This document shows, in pieces, positions 1-9,013 of a stretch of DNA of 64,000 bases. Position 1 is the first letter of the stretch; each line of letters starts with the position of its first letter. The notes under the pieces were generated by a model that was given only the letters and a program-made list of their open reading frames with translations, did no database searches and was not told the origin of the DNA. A program made the position numbers and the translations under genes. This DNA is from Opacimonas sp002292215 (GTDB lineage: Bacteria; Pseudomonadota; Gammaproteobacteria; Enterobacterales; Alteromonadaceae), in assembly GCA_943846745.1 (NCBI GenBank), contig OX044360.1, forward strand, positions 930,001-994,000, given 5' to 3'.

Positions 1-1
1 A

Positions 2-778
2 TATTTAATGCTCAGTAGTGCCTCTTTACGCGAGGCCAGTAATACCGGATTAAAATATCAAAATTATTCAGGACGATTCTCTGGCAATCTGGTCGTGACA
101 ACGTTTAGCGAGATTCAAGCGCAAGGTTGCTATCAAATTAATGCTAGAGACGCGCTTGGTGAACTGCGTTTACTGGCAATTGAGGATATCTTAGCCAATA
201 TTGTCACGACTGCTCGCTGGGTGCTTGGTCAGGCTTTGCCCATCACTAAGCTGCGATGTGATTACCCTGCACCTGCACATGCTGTCCGCTATGAATCTAT
301 TTTCCAATGTCCAATTGAATTTGATGCATCCGCCACACAACTATTTTTTAATGCCGAGATCCTAGATAAGCCCTTGCCTCAAGCAAGCCCACAAAGTGTT
401 ATGCTATACAAGAGACTGTGTGAAGAAAAAAGTATCACCCATAGCCATGGCGATATTGCATGGCAGCTTTCGCAAATTATTGTTGAAAACCCGGCCTCAC
501 CGCCGTCTTTGCATGATGCTGCAATCAGATTACATTGTAGCTCCCGCACGTTGAGTCGAAAATTATTGGCACAAGGGTGGCGCTATCAACAGTTAATTGA
601 TCAAGTCAAAGAAATCCATGCCAGACGGCATTTAAGCGATCCTACCTTATCGATTACGCGCATTGGTCAACAGCTTGGATATGCCGACAGTGCTGGTTTT
701 CATCGAGCTTTCAAAAAATGGACAGGATTTTCTCCACGCGCCTTTCGCCAAGCCTTATTTAATGGCCATATTAGATAA
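2..778 (+). CDS. AraC-family transcriptional regulator (5' end cut by window)
   Basis: The C-terminal ~100 residues form the double helix-turn-helix of the AraC/XylS family, ending in the usual pattern with GYADSAGFHRAFKKWTG. The N-terminal part resembles the arabinose-binding-like domain of about 330-residue AraC regulators. Only about 258 residues are visible. The frame stays open from the first ATG at 8 back to base 2, so the gene most likely starts before the window. It reads towards the class II aldolase at 911 and the dioxygenase at 1719, so those two genes are plausible targets. The ligand cannot be read from the sequence. Confidence 0.88.
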   Translation, partial: YLMLSSASLREASNTGLKYQNYSGRFSGNLVVTTFSEIQAQGCYQINARDALGELRLLAIEDILANIVTTARWVLGQALPITKLRCDYPAPAHAVRYESIFQCPIEFDASATQLFFNAEILDKPLPQASPQSVMLYKRLCEEKSITHSHGDIAWQLSQIIVENPASPPSLHDAAIRLHCSSRTLSRKLLAQGWRYQQLIDQVKEIHARRHLSDPTLSITRIGQQLGYADSAGFHRAFKKWTGFSPRAFRQALFNGHIR

Positions 779-910
779 TAATTTGGCTAAATAAGACAAG
801 CTTAGTCAAGACCTTTTGCGTAACATATTAACTAAATGTTAACACTTGGTTAATAATATCTATTTTTTACTATCTATCTTCTGCGTTTCTTCAATAAGGT
901 GTCATTTATT

Positions 911-1681
911 ATGAAAAAATACGACGGCGTTAACCAAGCAATGCTTGACCGTTTTGCAACTCGACCTGGGCGTAAAGCGTTACTTCCAGAGCTGACTGAT
1001 AAAGCTCAAGTAGCACTGATGTGCCGTATGCTTGTACGCGAAGGCTGGGATGATCATATTGCTGGGCACATCACATATCGTTTAGCCAATGGTAATATTT
1101 TAACCAACCCTTGGGAACTTGCGTGGAGTGAATTAACTGCCAGCGATATCGTTACTTTGGATCCATCAGGTAGAGTGATTGACGGCGAATGGAATGTAAC
1201 TCCTGCAATTGGTTTGCATTTGCAACTCCACGCAGCTCGACCTGATGCACATGTGGTTATTCATAACCACCCTCACTACAGTGGTATTTGGGCATGCATG
1301 CAAAAAGTCCCCCCAGTCTATGATCAGGCTAGCGCATACTGCGGTGTAGAATTACCACTTTATAACGAATACGACGGAACTTTTGAAGATAAAGCCGTCA
1401 GTATTTCAGCAGTTGAGGCGTTAGGCGATGCTAAATGGGCATTATTAGCTAATCATGGCTCATTAGTCGTGGGTAAAGATTTGCGCCAAGCACATCTTCG
1501 CGCCATTACCTTAGAGTGGCGCAGCAAACGTGCTTATCAAGTTGAGTTAGGCGGAGGCGGCACCCCATTAAGCACCGAAGAAGTAAATAAAGTGTCTATT
1601 GCAGATGACAATGGATTTCCGTTCATATGGGAAGCGATGGCCCGCAAAGAACTGCGTCTTGATCCTACCCTAGTTGATTAA
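911..1681 (+). CDS. class II aldolase/adducin family protein
   Basis: This is a cytoplasmic protein of about 256 residues with the class II aldolase/adducin fold. These enzymes use a divalent metal to cleave or epimerise phosphorylated or hydroxy-keto compounds. The metal-site motif HNHPHYSG near residue 118 and a second histidine in LANHGSLV are visible. A GTG at 899 is in frame, but ATG 911 is preferred because AAGG at 896-899 sits 11 bases upstream. It is followed 37 bases later by a TauD-type dioxygenase, so the pair is probably co-transcribed. The substrate is unknown. A role in the neighbouring steroid-like cluster is only suggested by position. Confidence 0.85.
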   Translation: MKKYDGVNQAMLDRFATRPGRKALLPELTDKAQVALMCRMLVREGWDDHIAGHITYRLANGNILTNPWELAWSELTASDIVTLDPSGRVIDGEWNVTPAIGLHLQLHAARPDAHVVIHNHPHYSGIWACMQKVPPVYDQASAYCGVELPLYNEYDGTFEDKAVSISAVEALGDAKWALLANHGSLVVGKDLRQAHLRAITLEWRSKRAYQVELGGGGTPLSTEEVNKVSIADDNGFPFIWEAMARKELRLDPTLVD

Positions 1682-1718
1682 TAGACGATTAAATTATTGT
1701 TATAAAAAGGAATAAACT

Positions 1719-2645
1719 ATGTCACTTACCGTTACCCCTCTTGATAATGTTGGTGTTGAAGTGTCAGGTTTTGACATTAATGCGCCTATGACTGACGCAA
1801 TGAAAGCTGAATTAAAGGCGTTGTGGTACGAGCATGCTATCTTGGTATTTCGAGATCAGGATGTGACCCCCGAAAAACAAATAGAATTCAGTCGGATCTT
1901 TGGCTCCTTGGAACTACATCCTCTAAAGGTAACGCAAAACGACGAGCATCCAGAATTATTTGAGCTGAAAAATGGCGGACCTATGGATAAATTCCAAACG
2001 GCATTTTATAACGGTAAAGAAATAGTCGGCCGCTTGGATTGGCATATGGATTTGCACTATACCGCTAGACCTAATCATGGTGCACTACTGCGTGCAGTCG
2101 TCGTGGCTGAAGAAGACGGTCTAACTGGGTTTGGTGACTTAGCCAAAGCGTACGATGCACTTGATGATGAGACTAAAGCAATACTTGAGAAACTAGAGGT
2201 GGTGTATAGCTTTAGTATGCAGCGTCGACACATGCGTTATGTTAATTTGGATGGCTATGAGCCTGGGCCGAATAGCCCAATGAAACCCACTGACATCGGT
2301 TTCCCTGATTTTCCTGATGCAGCCTATCCTGCGGTTGTCACGCACCCTATCAGCGGACGAAAAGTCCTTGAAGTGGTTGAGCAATTTTTGGACCGAGTCG
2401 TCACACCACAACAGTTTGGTGTATCAAACGATGAGTCCATTGAATTACTAAAGCGCCTAATTAAGCATGCGACTCAACCACAATTCACCTATTTTCACCA
2501 ATGGCGAACAGGCGATATGGTTCTGTGGGATAATTGGCGTGCTATGCACTGTACAACCGGCACCAAAGTTGGAGTTAATCGAGTTATCAACCGTACCACG
2601 ATCAAGGGTGATGTGACGCTTGGCCGAGTTTTAAAAACAGAATAA
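1719..2645 (+). CDS. TauD/TfdA-family Fe(II)/2-oxoglutarate dioxygenase
   Basis: This 308-residue protein has the TauD/TfdA fold. These cytoplasmic enzymes couple 2-oxoglutarate decarboxylation to substrate hydroxylation, which often releases sulfite, a phenol or an aldehyde. The iron-binding facial triad is visible as HMD (in DWHMDLHYT, near residue 108) and the distal histidine in RAMHCTTG. An arginine for 2-oxoglutarate binding follows in NRVINRTT. A ribosome site (AAGGAA) precedes the ATG. It sits directly behind the class II aldolase and ends at a hairpin shared with the convergent acyl-CoA dehydrogenase operon. Its length is normal for the family. The substrate cannot be assigned; the family also includes taurine and aryloxyalkanoate dioxygenases. 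Confidence 0.9.
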   Translation: MSLTVTPLDNVGVEVSGFDINAPMTDAMKAELKALWYEHAILVFRDQDVTPEKQIEFSRIFGSLELHPLKVTQNDEHPELFELKNGGPMDKFQTAFYNGKEIVGRLDWHMDLHYTARPNHGALLRAVVVAEEDGLTGFGDLAKAYDALDDETKAILEKLEVVYSFSMQRRHMRYVNLDGYEPGPNSPMKPTDIGFPDFPDAAYPAVVTHPISGRKVLEVVEQFLDRVVTPQQFGVSNDESIELLKRLIKHATQPQFTYFHQWRTGDMVLWDNWRAMHCTTGTKVGVNRVINRTTIKGDVTLGRVLKTE

Positions 2646-2679
2646 TCAATCTATTCACTTATAGCGATAATAGATAAAA

Positions 2680-2710
2680 AACCGACGACATTATTTTAAT
2701 GACGTCGGTT
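2680..2710 (-). terminator. intrinsic terminator between convergent genes
   Basis: Arms 2680-2692 and 2698-2710 form a 13-bp stem with one mismatch around a 5-base loop. The A-run just left of it (2676-2681) becomes a U-run for minus-strand transcripts, so it best fits the end of the long acyl-CoA dehydrogenase operon. It may also serve the plus-strand dioxygenase. Confidence 0.7.
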
Positions 2711-2767
2711 CGTTGAGAGTGATTAGCTGGCTTTTTCGATTCATTGTTTCGGCTAGCCAGTTTACTG

Positions 2768-3889
2768 CTATCCCTTTAACGTCATATAACGCGCTTGATG
2801 AAAATCCGCATCACCTAACAGCATTTGCGCTACACGAATACGTTTGAGGTAAAGGCCAATATCCAGCTCATCGGTCACTGCAATACCGCCGTGCATTTGG
2901 ATCGCTTCACTCGTAATCAAATCAGCCACTTTAGATAGTTTCCATTTTGCTAAACTAACACTTAACGCTAGATTCTCTGGATCAGTGTCTGCTGTAGAGA
3001 GTGCCGACATGACACATGATTGTGCGAGTTCTAATTCAACAAAACAACGCGCAGCTCGATGTTGTAATGCTTGGAATGTTCCAATTTTCACACCAAATTG
3101 CTCACGAGTTTTTAAATATTCAATGGTCATCGCAAACAAGGCTTTAACCGCGCCCAGTAATTCACAGCTTAGACATAATCGTCCTAAATCTAACGCGAAG
3201 TCGAGTGCGTTAGCTGAGGACCATGATTCCACTGATTGCCCTAAAAGCGCATCGACGGGTAACTGTACATTGTCAAAACACAGCGTTGCATAGTTACGAG
3301 AATCAATTAACCTCGTTGCTTTGACTTTCACATCTGCACTAAAAGGAACAACAAATAAATTCACTGCATTGTCATATTGCGCTGCAACTAGCCATGCATC
3401 CGGACTCACACCATCGATCACAATGGCTTTTTCACCCGAAAGAATATAACCGTTAGTATTGGCAACAGCAGTACAACTTATCGTGCTAGGGTTATGTCTA
3501 GCTTGTTCATCAATGGCTAAAGCTAAGCGTTTTTCTCCATTTATAACGCCATCGAGCCATGTTAATTGCTGCTGATTGGCTAAATGCTGCAAAACTGTAC
3601 CACTGAGTACTACCGATGAGAGCATAGGTGATGCTGTGAGGTGCTTGCCCATGCTTTCAAATACAGCGCCTAACCCTTTATAGCTAAATGCTAAGCCACC
3701 TAGTTCTTCAGGGAAGGTAATTGCTGTCCAACCCAACTCAGACATTTGCTGCCAAATCAGTTTATCGTAACCGGTAACTGATTTGTTATCCCGCAGAGCT
3801 CGTTGTGCTGCAACCGGACTTTTCGATGACAAAAATTCTTCCGCCGTATCTGCTAACATTCTATCGTCTTCAGTGTAAACCATGCTCAT
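2768..3889 (-). CDS. acyl-CoA dehydrogenase, partner subunit of a heteromeric pair
   Basis: This 373-residue protein has the acyl-CoA dehydrogenase (ACAD) fold: an N-terminal helical domain, a middle beta domain and a C-terminal helical bundle. It keeps the C-terminal MHGGIAVTDE motif that binds FAD across a subunit interface, but lacks the usual EPxAGSD motif in the middle domain. Its upstream neighbour (3886-5088) shows the opposite pattern. The start overlaps the neighbour's stop by 4 bases, which suggests translational coupling. The two genes therefore look like the two halves of an alpha2beta2 ACAD, as in ChsE1/ChsE2 of steroid side-chain degradation. It is the last gene of the operon. 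The exact acyl chain is inference. Confidence 0.88.
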   Translation of the reverse strand: MSMVYTEDDRMLADTAEEFLSSKSPVAAQRALRDNKSVTGYDKLIWQQMSELGWTAITFPEELGGLAFSYKGLGAVFESMGKHLTASPMLSSVVLSGTVLQHLANQQQLTWLDGVINGEKRLALAIDEQARHNPSTISCTAVANTNGYILSGEKAIVIDGVSPDAWLVAAQYDNAVNLFVVPFSADVKVKATRLIDSRNYATLCFDNVQLPVDALLGQSVESWSSANALDFALDLGRLCLSCELLGAVKALFAMTIEYLKTREQFGVKIGTFQALQHRAARCFVELELAQSCVMSALSTADTDPENLALSVSLAKWKLSKVADLITSEAIQMHGGIAVTDELDIGLYLKRIRVAQMLLGDADFHQARYMTLKG

Positions 3890-5088
3890 GTACTAACTCC
3901 TTTATTTTCTGGCAGTTGCAGAACACGTTTTGCAATCACGTTAAGTTGCACTTCAGATGAACCGCCCGCAATTGTTTGGGAAAAGCTGTTAAGCCAAGCG
4001 CGATTAATCGCCTGCTCTTGTGTTGTGAAGCTGTCATCTTCCCAACCTAAAGCACGATAGCCCATCGCATCAAGCAATATCTCAAATTTGACAATTTCTT
4101 GCTCAGTATGAACCAGCTTCATAATCGACATCAAGCCAAAGCAGTTTTGTCCAGCCTGCATTTCTTGGGTTAACCGCTGAACAGTTAAATGATAAGCGTG
4201 CTCCTCCATATCAGCTGCATGCGCTTTATGCAGTAGTGAAGTTTCACTAGCGCTGTGCGGCGTGGGGAGATAATCCTGTACTAAAGACATCAAATCAAAA
4301 TGAGTGGGTAGCTGAAATTCACCAAACTTAGACATGGCACTTCGTTCATGTTGTAACAGCTCTTTGGCCAGTTTCCAGCCGTGGTTGATTTCACCAATAA
4401 GGTTTTCTTTAGGCACTCGCACATTATCAAAAAAGACTTCACAAAATGAAGACTTACCACTGATGAGATCAATTGGCGCAGTTTTTACGCCATCACTGCG
4501 CATGTCCAGTAACAATAAGCTAATGCCTTGGTGTTTTGGCGCTTTTGGATCAGTACGAACTAGTGCATACATCCAATCTGATTTATCACCGTAAGAGGTC
4601 CAAATTTTACTGCCATTAACTAAATAATGATCTCCCATGTCCACAGCACTAGTACGTAAACTTGCTAAGTCTGAACCAGCATTTGGCTCACTAAAACCTT
4701 GACACCAACGTACTTCTCCACGTGCCATAGGCTTAAGAAATTGTTGTTTTTGTGCTTCACTACCGTGTTCTAATAACACCGGACCTAACATCCAAATACC
4801 CAGATTAATTTGCGGTGGACGGCATTTAAGCTTACGCATTTCACTTTCAAGAATACTATTTTCTTTAGGGCTTAAGCCGGCACCACCATATTCTGCTGAC
4901 CAGGTTGGACAAAACCAGTTTTTATCTCGCATGCGTTCAAACCACAGACGCTGGTCATCAAAGGTAAAGTTAACGCTACTCCCTCCCCAAATAAGTTCAC
5001 CATCGGGAGTGGGTGTCCGCAGTGACATTGGGCAATTAGCCTCTAGCCACTGGCGGGTTTCTGTCTGAAATTGTTCCAAATCAATCAT
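3886..5088 (-). CDS. acyl-CoA dehydrogenase, FAD/substrate subunit of a heteromeric pair
   Basis: This 400-residue ACAD subunit would oxidise an acyl-CoA to the 2-enoyl-CoA and pass electrons to ETF. The middle-domain motif FSEPNAGSDLA is present, as is the later WTSYGDKSDW stretch. The HGG motif of the C-terminal domain is missing (YRALGWEDDS stands there), and the position of the MCAD-type catalytic glutamate (YEGT) reads AGGSS. The missing HGG is supplied by the following gene, which overlaps by 4 bases, so a mixed dimer is likely. The base that removes the alpha proton must lie elsewhere, as in other heteromeric steroid ACADs. The gene belongs to the minus-strand side-chain operon. Confidence 0.9.
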   Translation of the reverse strand: MIDLEQFQTETRQWLEANCPMSLRTPTPDGELIWGGSSVNFTFDDQRLWFERMRDKNWFCPTWSAEYGGAGLSPKENSILESEMRKLKCRPPQINLGIWMLGPVLLEHGSEAQKQQFLKPMARGEVRWCQGFSEPNAGSDLASLRTSAVDMGDHYLVNGSKIWTSYGDKSDWMYALVRTDPKAPKHQGISLLLLDMRSDGVKTAPIDLISGKSSFCEVFFDNVRVPKENLIGEINHGWKLAKELLQHERSAMSKFGEFQLPTHFDLMSLVQDYLPTPHSASETSLLHKAHAADMEEHAYHLTVQRLTQEMQAGQNCFGLMSIMKLVHTEQEIVKFEILLDAMGYRALGWEDDSFTTQEQAINRAWLNSFSQTIAGGSSEVQLNVIAKRVLQLPENKGVST

Positions 5089-5100
5089 TAATATCTCCTA

Positions 5101-6270
5101 CTAGCGTACGGCTCTTGGCATATTAATACCAAATTGTGCGATCAATTCACGCTGTATTTCGTTAGTACCGCCACCAAAGGTCAGTGTGACCGATGCACGG
5201 ACTTCATACTCTAACTCACCTAACAAAAATGAGGCTGCAGAATCACCTTTAACCATGCCGTTTAAGCCAACAATATCAATCAGTTTCCGTAATATATCAA
5301 TTGCACACTCTGAACCATACACTTTCGTAATTGACGCCAGCGCAATGTCCATATGACCAGCTTCTAAATCAGCCGCAATACGAAAGTTAATTAAGCGCAT
5401 TGCTTCAAGCTTGGCATAACATTCAGCTAACGCCGAACTGACCCATTGGTTATCACTTGCACGTTTGCCATGTACATCTGGGGTATTAGCCCATAAATAT
5501 ACACGAGTAAACAAGCTAACGACTTTATCCGACCATGAGCCAAGACCTAAACGTTCATGGTTAAGCTGAGCTGTAATTAGATTCCAGCCACGATTAAGCT
5601 CGCCTACTAACATGTCTTTGGGTACCTTTACGTTATCGTAATAAGTCGCCGCTGTTGGGTTAGAGCACGTAGGAATCACGGTACTACTAAAACCTTCACT
5701 TTGCGTATCGAGGATCATAATTGATACCCCTTTATGACGCGGAAGATCTGGATCAGTACGCGCCGCTAACCAAATATAATCAGCTGAATCGGCACCTGAA
5801 GTCCATAATTTATTGCCGTTCACAATAAAATTATCGCCTTCTAGTGTTGCTTTAGTCTTGAGTGTCGCCAAATCAGAACCTGCATTTGGCTCTGAATAAC
5901 CAATCGCAAAATGAATATCACCACTGGCAATACCGGGCAAAAACATGTCTTTTTGTAATTGCGTCCCTGACTCCATTAATGCAGGGCCTACTGTGCTGAT
6001 AGTCACAAATGGTAATGGTGCACCAGCAATATTGGCTTCTTCAAAAAAGATTAACTGCTCAGTCGCTTGGTAACCTTGGCCACCGTGCTCTTTAGGCCAA
6101 CCAACGGCAAGCCAGCCGTCTTTACCCATCTGCTTGACAACTTTACGAAATGTATCGCCGCCCTCTTCGCCTCTAAGTGCTAATCGCAGTTCAGGCGTCA
6201 TTAATTGTGTAAAATAATCTCTTATTTCTAGGCGCAAGGCCCTTTGTTCTGGTGTTAAATCAATGAACAT
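5101..6270 (-). CDS. acyl-CoA dehydrogenase, full subunit (ChsE-like)
   Basis: This is a 389-residue ACAD with the clear middle-domain motif YSEPNAGSDLA and WTSGADSADY, ending in FGGGTNEIQREL. The catalytic position of the MCAD YEGT motif reads GGGT, and the HGG motif is absent (GLNGMVKG). By pattern it is the FAD/substrate subunit whose partner is the degenerate ACAD at 7880-9013 in the same operon. It is separated by 10 bases from the Ltp-like gene upstream. In actinobacteria the ChsE1/E2 pair, MaoC hydratases and Ltp2 occur in one operon for removal of the last three side-chain carbons of sterols. The same grouping here supports that role. Confidence 0.9.
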   Translation of the reverse strand: MFIDLTPEQRALRLEIRDYFTQLMTPELRLALRGEEGGDTFRKVVKQMGKDGWLAVGWPKEHGGQGYQATEQLIFFEEANIAGAPLPFVTISTVGPALMESGTQLQKDMFLPGIASGDIHFAIGYSEPNAGSDLATLKTKATLEGDNFIVNGNKLWTSGADSADYIWLAARTDPDLPRHKGVSIMILDTQSEGFSSTVIPTCSNPTAATYYDNVKVPKDMLVGELNRGWNLITAQLNHERLGLGSWSDKVVSLFTRVYLWANTPDVHGKRASDNQWVSSALAECYAKLEAMRLINFRIAADLEAGHMDIALASITKVYGSECAIDILRKLIDIVGLNGMVKGDSAASFLLGELEYEVRASVTLTFGGGTNEIQRELIAQFGINMPRAVR

Positions 6271-6280
6271 AGTTTACTCC

Positions 6281-7456
6281 TTAATCGCTACCTAAAATTA
6301 AACCGCTAGTTGGGACGCCTGTTCCAGCTGTGACCAAAACGTTTTCAACATTATCTACTTGGTTAACTGCGGTACCACGTACTTGACGAACCGCCTCAGC
6401 GACGCCATTCATTCCATGGATATAGGCTTCGCCTAATTGTCCACCATGCGTGTTAATGGGTAATTTACCACCACGGGCATGATGACCAGCACGAATAAAT
6501 TCTTTAGCTTCTCCTCGTTCCACAAAACCAAATTCCTCAAGTTGTGGTAAGACAAAAGGCGTAAAATGATCATAAATAATCGCAGTTTGAAAATCGTCAG
6601 GACCAAGTCCCGATTGTGCATATAGCTCTTTAGCAACAACTCCCATTTCAGGTAGACCGGTAATATCGTCTCTGTAATACGACGTCATTATCTGCTGACC
6701 TTCAGCTATACCTTGGGATCCTGCTTTTATTACAACTGGTTTTTGTTTGAAATCTTTGGCTCGATCAACACTTGTAATAACCATGGCCACCGCACCATCT
6801 GATTCTTGACAACAATCAAGTAAATGTAATGGTTCACAAATCCATTTTGACGCTTGATGATCGGCTAAAGTAATTGGTTTTTCATAGAAAAATGCAGCAG
6901 GATTGGTCGCAGCAAAATCACGCGCCGCAACGGCTATCTTGCCAAAATCTTCGGATGTTGCACCATATTCGTGCATATAACGTTGTGCGAACATGCCAAC
7001 CCAACTAGCCGGAGTATGAAAGCCATGCGGCATATACCAACCGTAATTAGTATTTTCAAAAATTGGCGTTGAACCAAAACCATATGTACCTGTACCAAAT
7101 CGATACCATGAACGTTCATTCATCGCCCGATAGACCACGACGGTTTTGGCCACGCCACTTGCGACTGCCATCGCAGCATGCATGATAGGTGCACAAGCCG
7201 CACCGCCCCCATGAGGGACTTGCGAAAAGAATTTAACTTCTTTACAGCCTAACAAACGGGCAATTTCATACTCAGGGACTTTATCAACAGAGTAACTACT
7301 AAAGCCATCAACTTCACTTGGATCGATGCCGGCATCTTCTAATGCAGCTAAGGTCGCTTCCATAGCAAGGCGTAATTCAGTGCGTCCGGAGTTTTTTGAA
7401 AATTCTGTGGCACCTAGGCCAACAATGGCAGCTTTGCCACTGATTGATTCATTCAT
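6281..7456 (-). CDS. Ltp2-like thiolase-fold aldolase (lipid-transfer protein family)
   Basis: This 391-residue protein belongs to the thiolase-superfamily lipid-transfer branch (SCP2-thiolase/Ltp). The canonical thiolase NxCxSG cysteine motif is not seen; PHGGGAACAP stands near residue 81. The C-terminal pattern with THGGQLGEAYIHG and VRGTAVNQV is typical of Ltp proteins that partner with DUF35. In Mycobacterium, Ltp2 works with the DUF35 domain of ChsH2 to carry out retro-aldol release of propionyl-CoA from the steroid C17 side chain. A MaoC-DUF35 protein lies in this operon (9010-9996), which supports the same function. A simple thiolase or carrier role is the alternative. Confidence 0.87.
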   Translation of the reverse strand: MNESISGKAAIVGLGATEFSKNSGRTELRLAMEATLAALEDAGIDPSEVDGFSSYSVDKVPEYEIARLLGCKEVKFFSQVPHGGGAACAPIMHAAMAVASGVAKTVVVYRAMNERSWYRFGTGTYGFGSTPIFENTNYGWYMPHGFHTPASWVGMFAQRYMHEYGATSEDFGKIAVAARDFAATNPAAFFYEKPITLADHQASKWICEPLHLLDCCQESDGAVAMVITSVDRAKDFKQKPVVIKAGSQGIAEGQQIMTSYYRDDITGLPEMGVVAKELYAQSGLGPDDFQTAIIYDHFTPFVLPQLEEFGFVERGEAKEFIRAGHHARGGKLPINTHGGQLGEAYIHGMNGVAEAVRQVRGTAVNQVDNVENVLVTAGTGVPTSGLILGSD

Positions 7457-7473
7457 TTTTTATCTCTCCTAGG

Positions 7474-7890
7474 TTATGGTAATGCTAAACGCACAGTACC
7501 GTTAACGTGTGTGCCATACTGGTTTTGCCCTGCCAAACCCACTTCAATCGTGTTGGTTTGCGCGTCAACAGCAGTCACTGCGCCTTTAAGGGTCATCGTA
7601 TCGCCTGGATAATTTGGCATACCAAGTTTAATATCAATATCCTTAAACACACTATCTGGACCGCTCCACTGCTCGACAAAGCGTTGTACCAAACCATTGG
7701 TGGTCAAAATATTCATAAAAATATGTGGCGAACCAAGCTCTATCGCTGCATCCTTATCATGATGTCCCGGAAAAAAATCACGCGTGGCTATGGCACCGCT
7801 AGTAATTAAGGCAACCGTAATAGGAATCGCTAACTCTGGTAATTTGTCGCCCACTTTAATGTGGTTAAATTGTATTGTTTTATTTTGCAT
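7474..7890 (-). CDS. MaoC-like hotdog hydratase subunit (ChsH1-like)
   Basis: This is a short hotdog-fold protein of about 138 residues, resembling the single-domain MaoC subunit of the ChsH1/ChsH2 enoyl-CoA hydratase. The motif GAIATRDFFPGHHDKDAA marks the hydratase region, with HHD in the place of the usual D/H active-site pair. A longer open frame begins at 7935, but the ATG at 7890 is preferred because GGAT lies about 10 bases before it and the next conserved residues begin there. It overlaps the preceding ACAD stop by 11 bases. Together with the MaoC-DUF35 protein it would add water to the 2-enoyl-CoA before the Ltp-catalysed cleavage. Confidence 0.82.
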   Translation of the reverse strand: MQNKTIQFNHIKVGDKLPELAIPITVALITSGAIATRDFFPGHHDKDAAIELGSPHIFMNILTTNGLVQRFVEQWSGPDSVFKDIDIKLGMPNYPGDTMTLKGAVTAVDAQTNTIEVGLAGQNQYGTHVNGTVRLALP

Positions 7891-9013
7891 CAGATTCATC
7901 CAAATTATATTTCCAGCCAAGGTTATTGTTTGCACTTAGCACATCGCCAAGCTTAGCTAACAGTGCAGGACTGCCGCCTAAGTTCAGGCTGATTGCTCGG
8001 CTCCAATATAAATATCTGAAAATAATATAACTCACATCGACACCAAACCCGCCATGCACATGTTGCGCTGCATGCCCGATCTTATGCCCTGCATCCGTAG
8101 CATGCCATGCGGTAGCATAAGCTTCATGCTCACAGGCTAAACCGTTATCTAGCCGGTAACAAAGTTGCCATAAATTACTACGCAGCGCTTCTAATGCAAT
8201 TTTGGTATCTGCCATGGTCATTTGTACTGCTTGAAAGGTACCTATCGCGCGCCCAAATTGTTGACGTTCACTAATATATTCAACCGTCTTAGCAATCTGC
8301 ACTTCGCTCACTCCTAACTGGAGAGAAGCCAAACAAGCAAATATTCTAGGGACGAGCCAGCTGTTAACATCACCGTTAAGTGTGAATGTGTCTGCAATGA
8401 CAACATCATTTAGATGTACATCTGCGACTTCTTCACCATGTGTCATTTGCCCGCTAACTAGCGACACACCATTGGCTTTGCTATCGACGACAACCCATAG
8501 AGTTGTATCGTTTATAGAACAAGGCAATAGTATAAAGTCAGCTATGCTTGCCACTGCAACAGCCTGAACCACGCCATTTAATTTAAGACCGCTAGCACCT
8601 TTTTCTGCACTCACCCCTGTTCCACTCGTAGTGTCAACCAAATTGAACGCTAGCGTTAGTAAGTTATTGCCTTCAGCGGCTGTTTCTATGATAGTTGTGA
8701 GTCCATTACCGCCAAATTTTGCCGCGACACTAGCGGCTAATTGATGACGCCATAAAGGTACTTGTGCCAATGCACCGCCTTGTGCTTGCAATACCAAGCT
8801 TAGCTCAGCCATACCCAGAGCAATACCACCATTTTCTTCAGGAATAATAACGCCATGCAATCCTGTCTCGACCGACTTGTTCCACAAGTCTGACATGGTC
8901 CCTTGTCCTGCTTCATCATAATCACGTAGATATTGATCTGTACAGGTATCAGAAAATAAGCTGTTTGCCATCTCAGAAATAGCTAACTGTTCTTCACTAA
9001 AGGTAAAATTCAT
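7880..9013 (-). CDS. acyl-CoA dehydrogenase, degenerate partner subunit (ChsE-like)
   Basis: This 377-residue protein has ACAD-type N- and C-terminal helical domains, but its middle domain lacks the EPxAGSD motif. It keeps HVHGGFGVDVS near the C terminus, the FAD-contact motif that the full-length ACAD at 5101-6270 has lost. This complementary loss is what is known from heterotetrameric ChsE1/ChsE2-type enzymes, so these two are likely partners although four other reading frames intervene in transcription order only by two genes. The start overlaps the MaoC-DUF35 stop by 4 bases and its end overlaps the small MaoC gene. Electrons would go to ETF. Confidence 0.87.
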   Translation of the reverse strand: MNFTFSEEQLAISEMANSLFSDTCTDQYLRDYDEAGQGTMSDLWNKSVETGLHGVIIPEENGGIALGMAELSLVLQAQGGALAQVPLWRHQLAASVAAKFGGNGLTTIIETAAEGNNLLTLAFNLVDTTSGTGVSAEKGASGLKLNGVVQAVAVASIADFILLPCSINDTTLWVVVDSKANGVSLVSGQMTHGEEVADVHLNDVVIADTFTLNGDVNSWLVPRIFACLASLQLGVSEVQIAKTVEYISERQQFGRAIGTFQAVQMTMADTKIALEALRSNLWQLCYRLDNGLACEHEAYATAWHATDAGHKIGHAAQHVHGGFGVDVSYIIFRYLYWSRAISLNLGGSPALLAKLGDVLSANNNLGWKYNLDESDAK

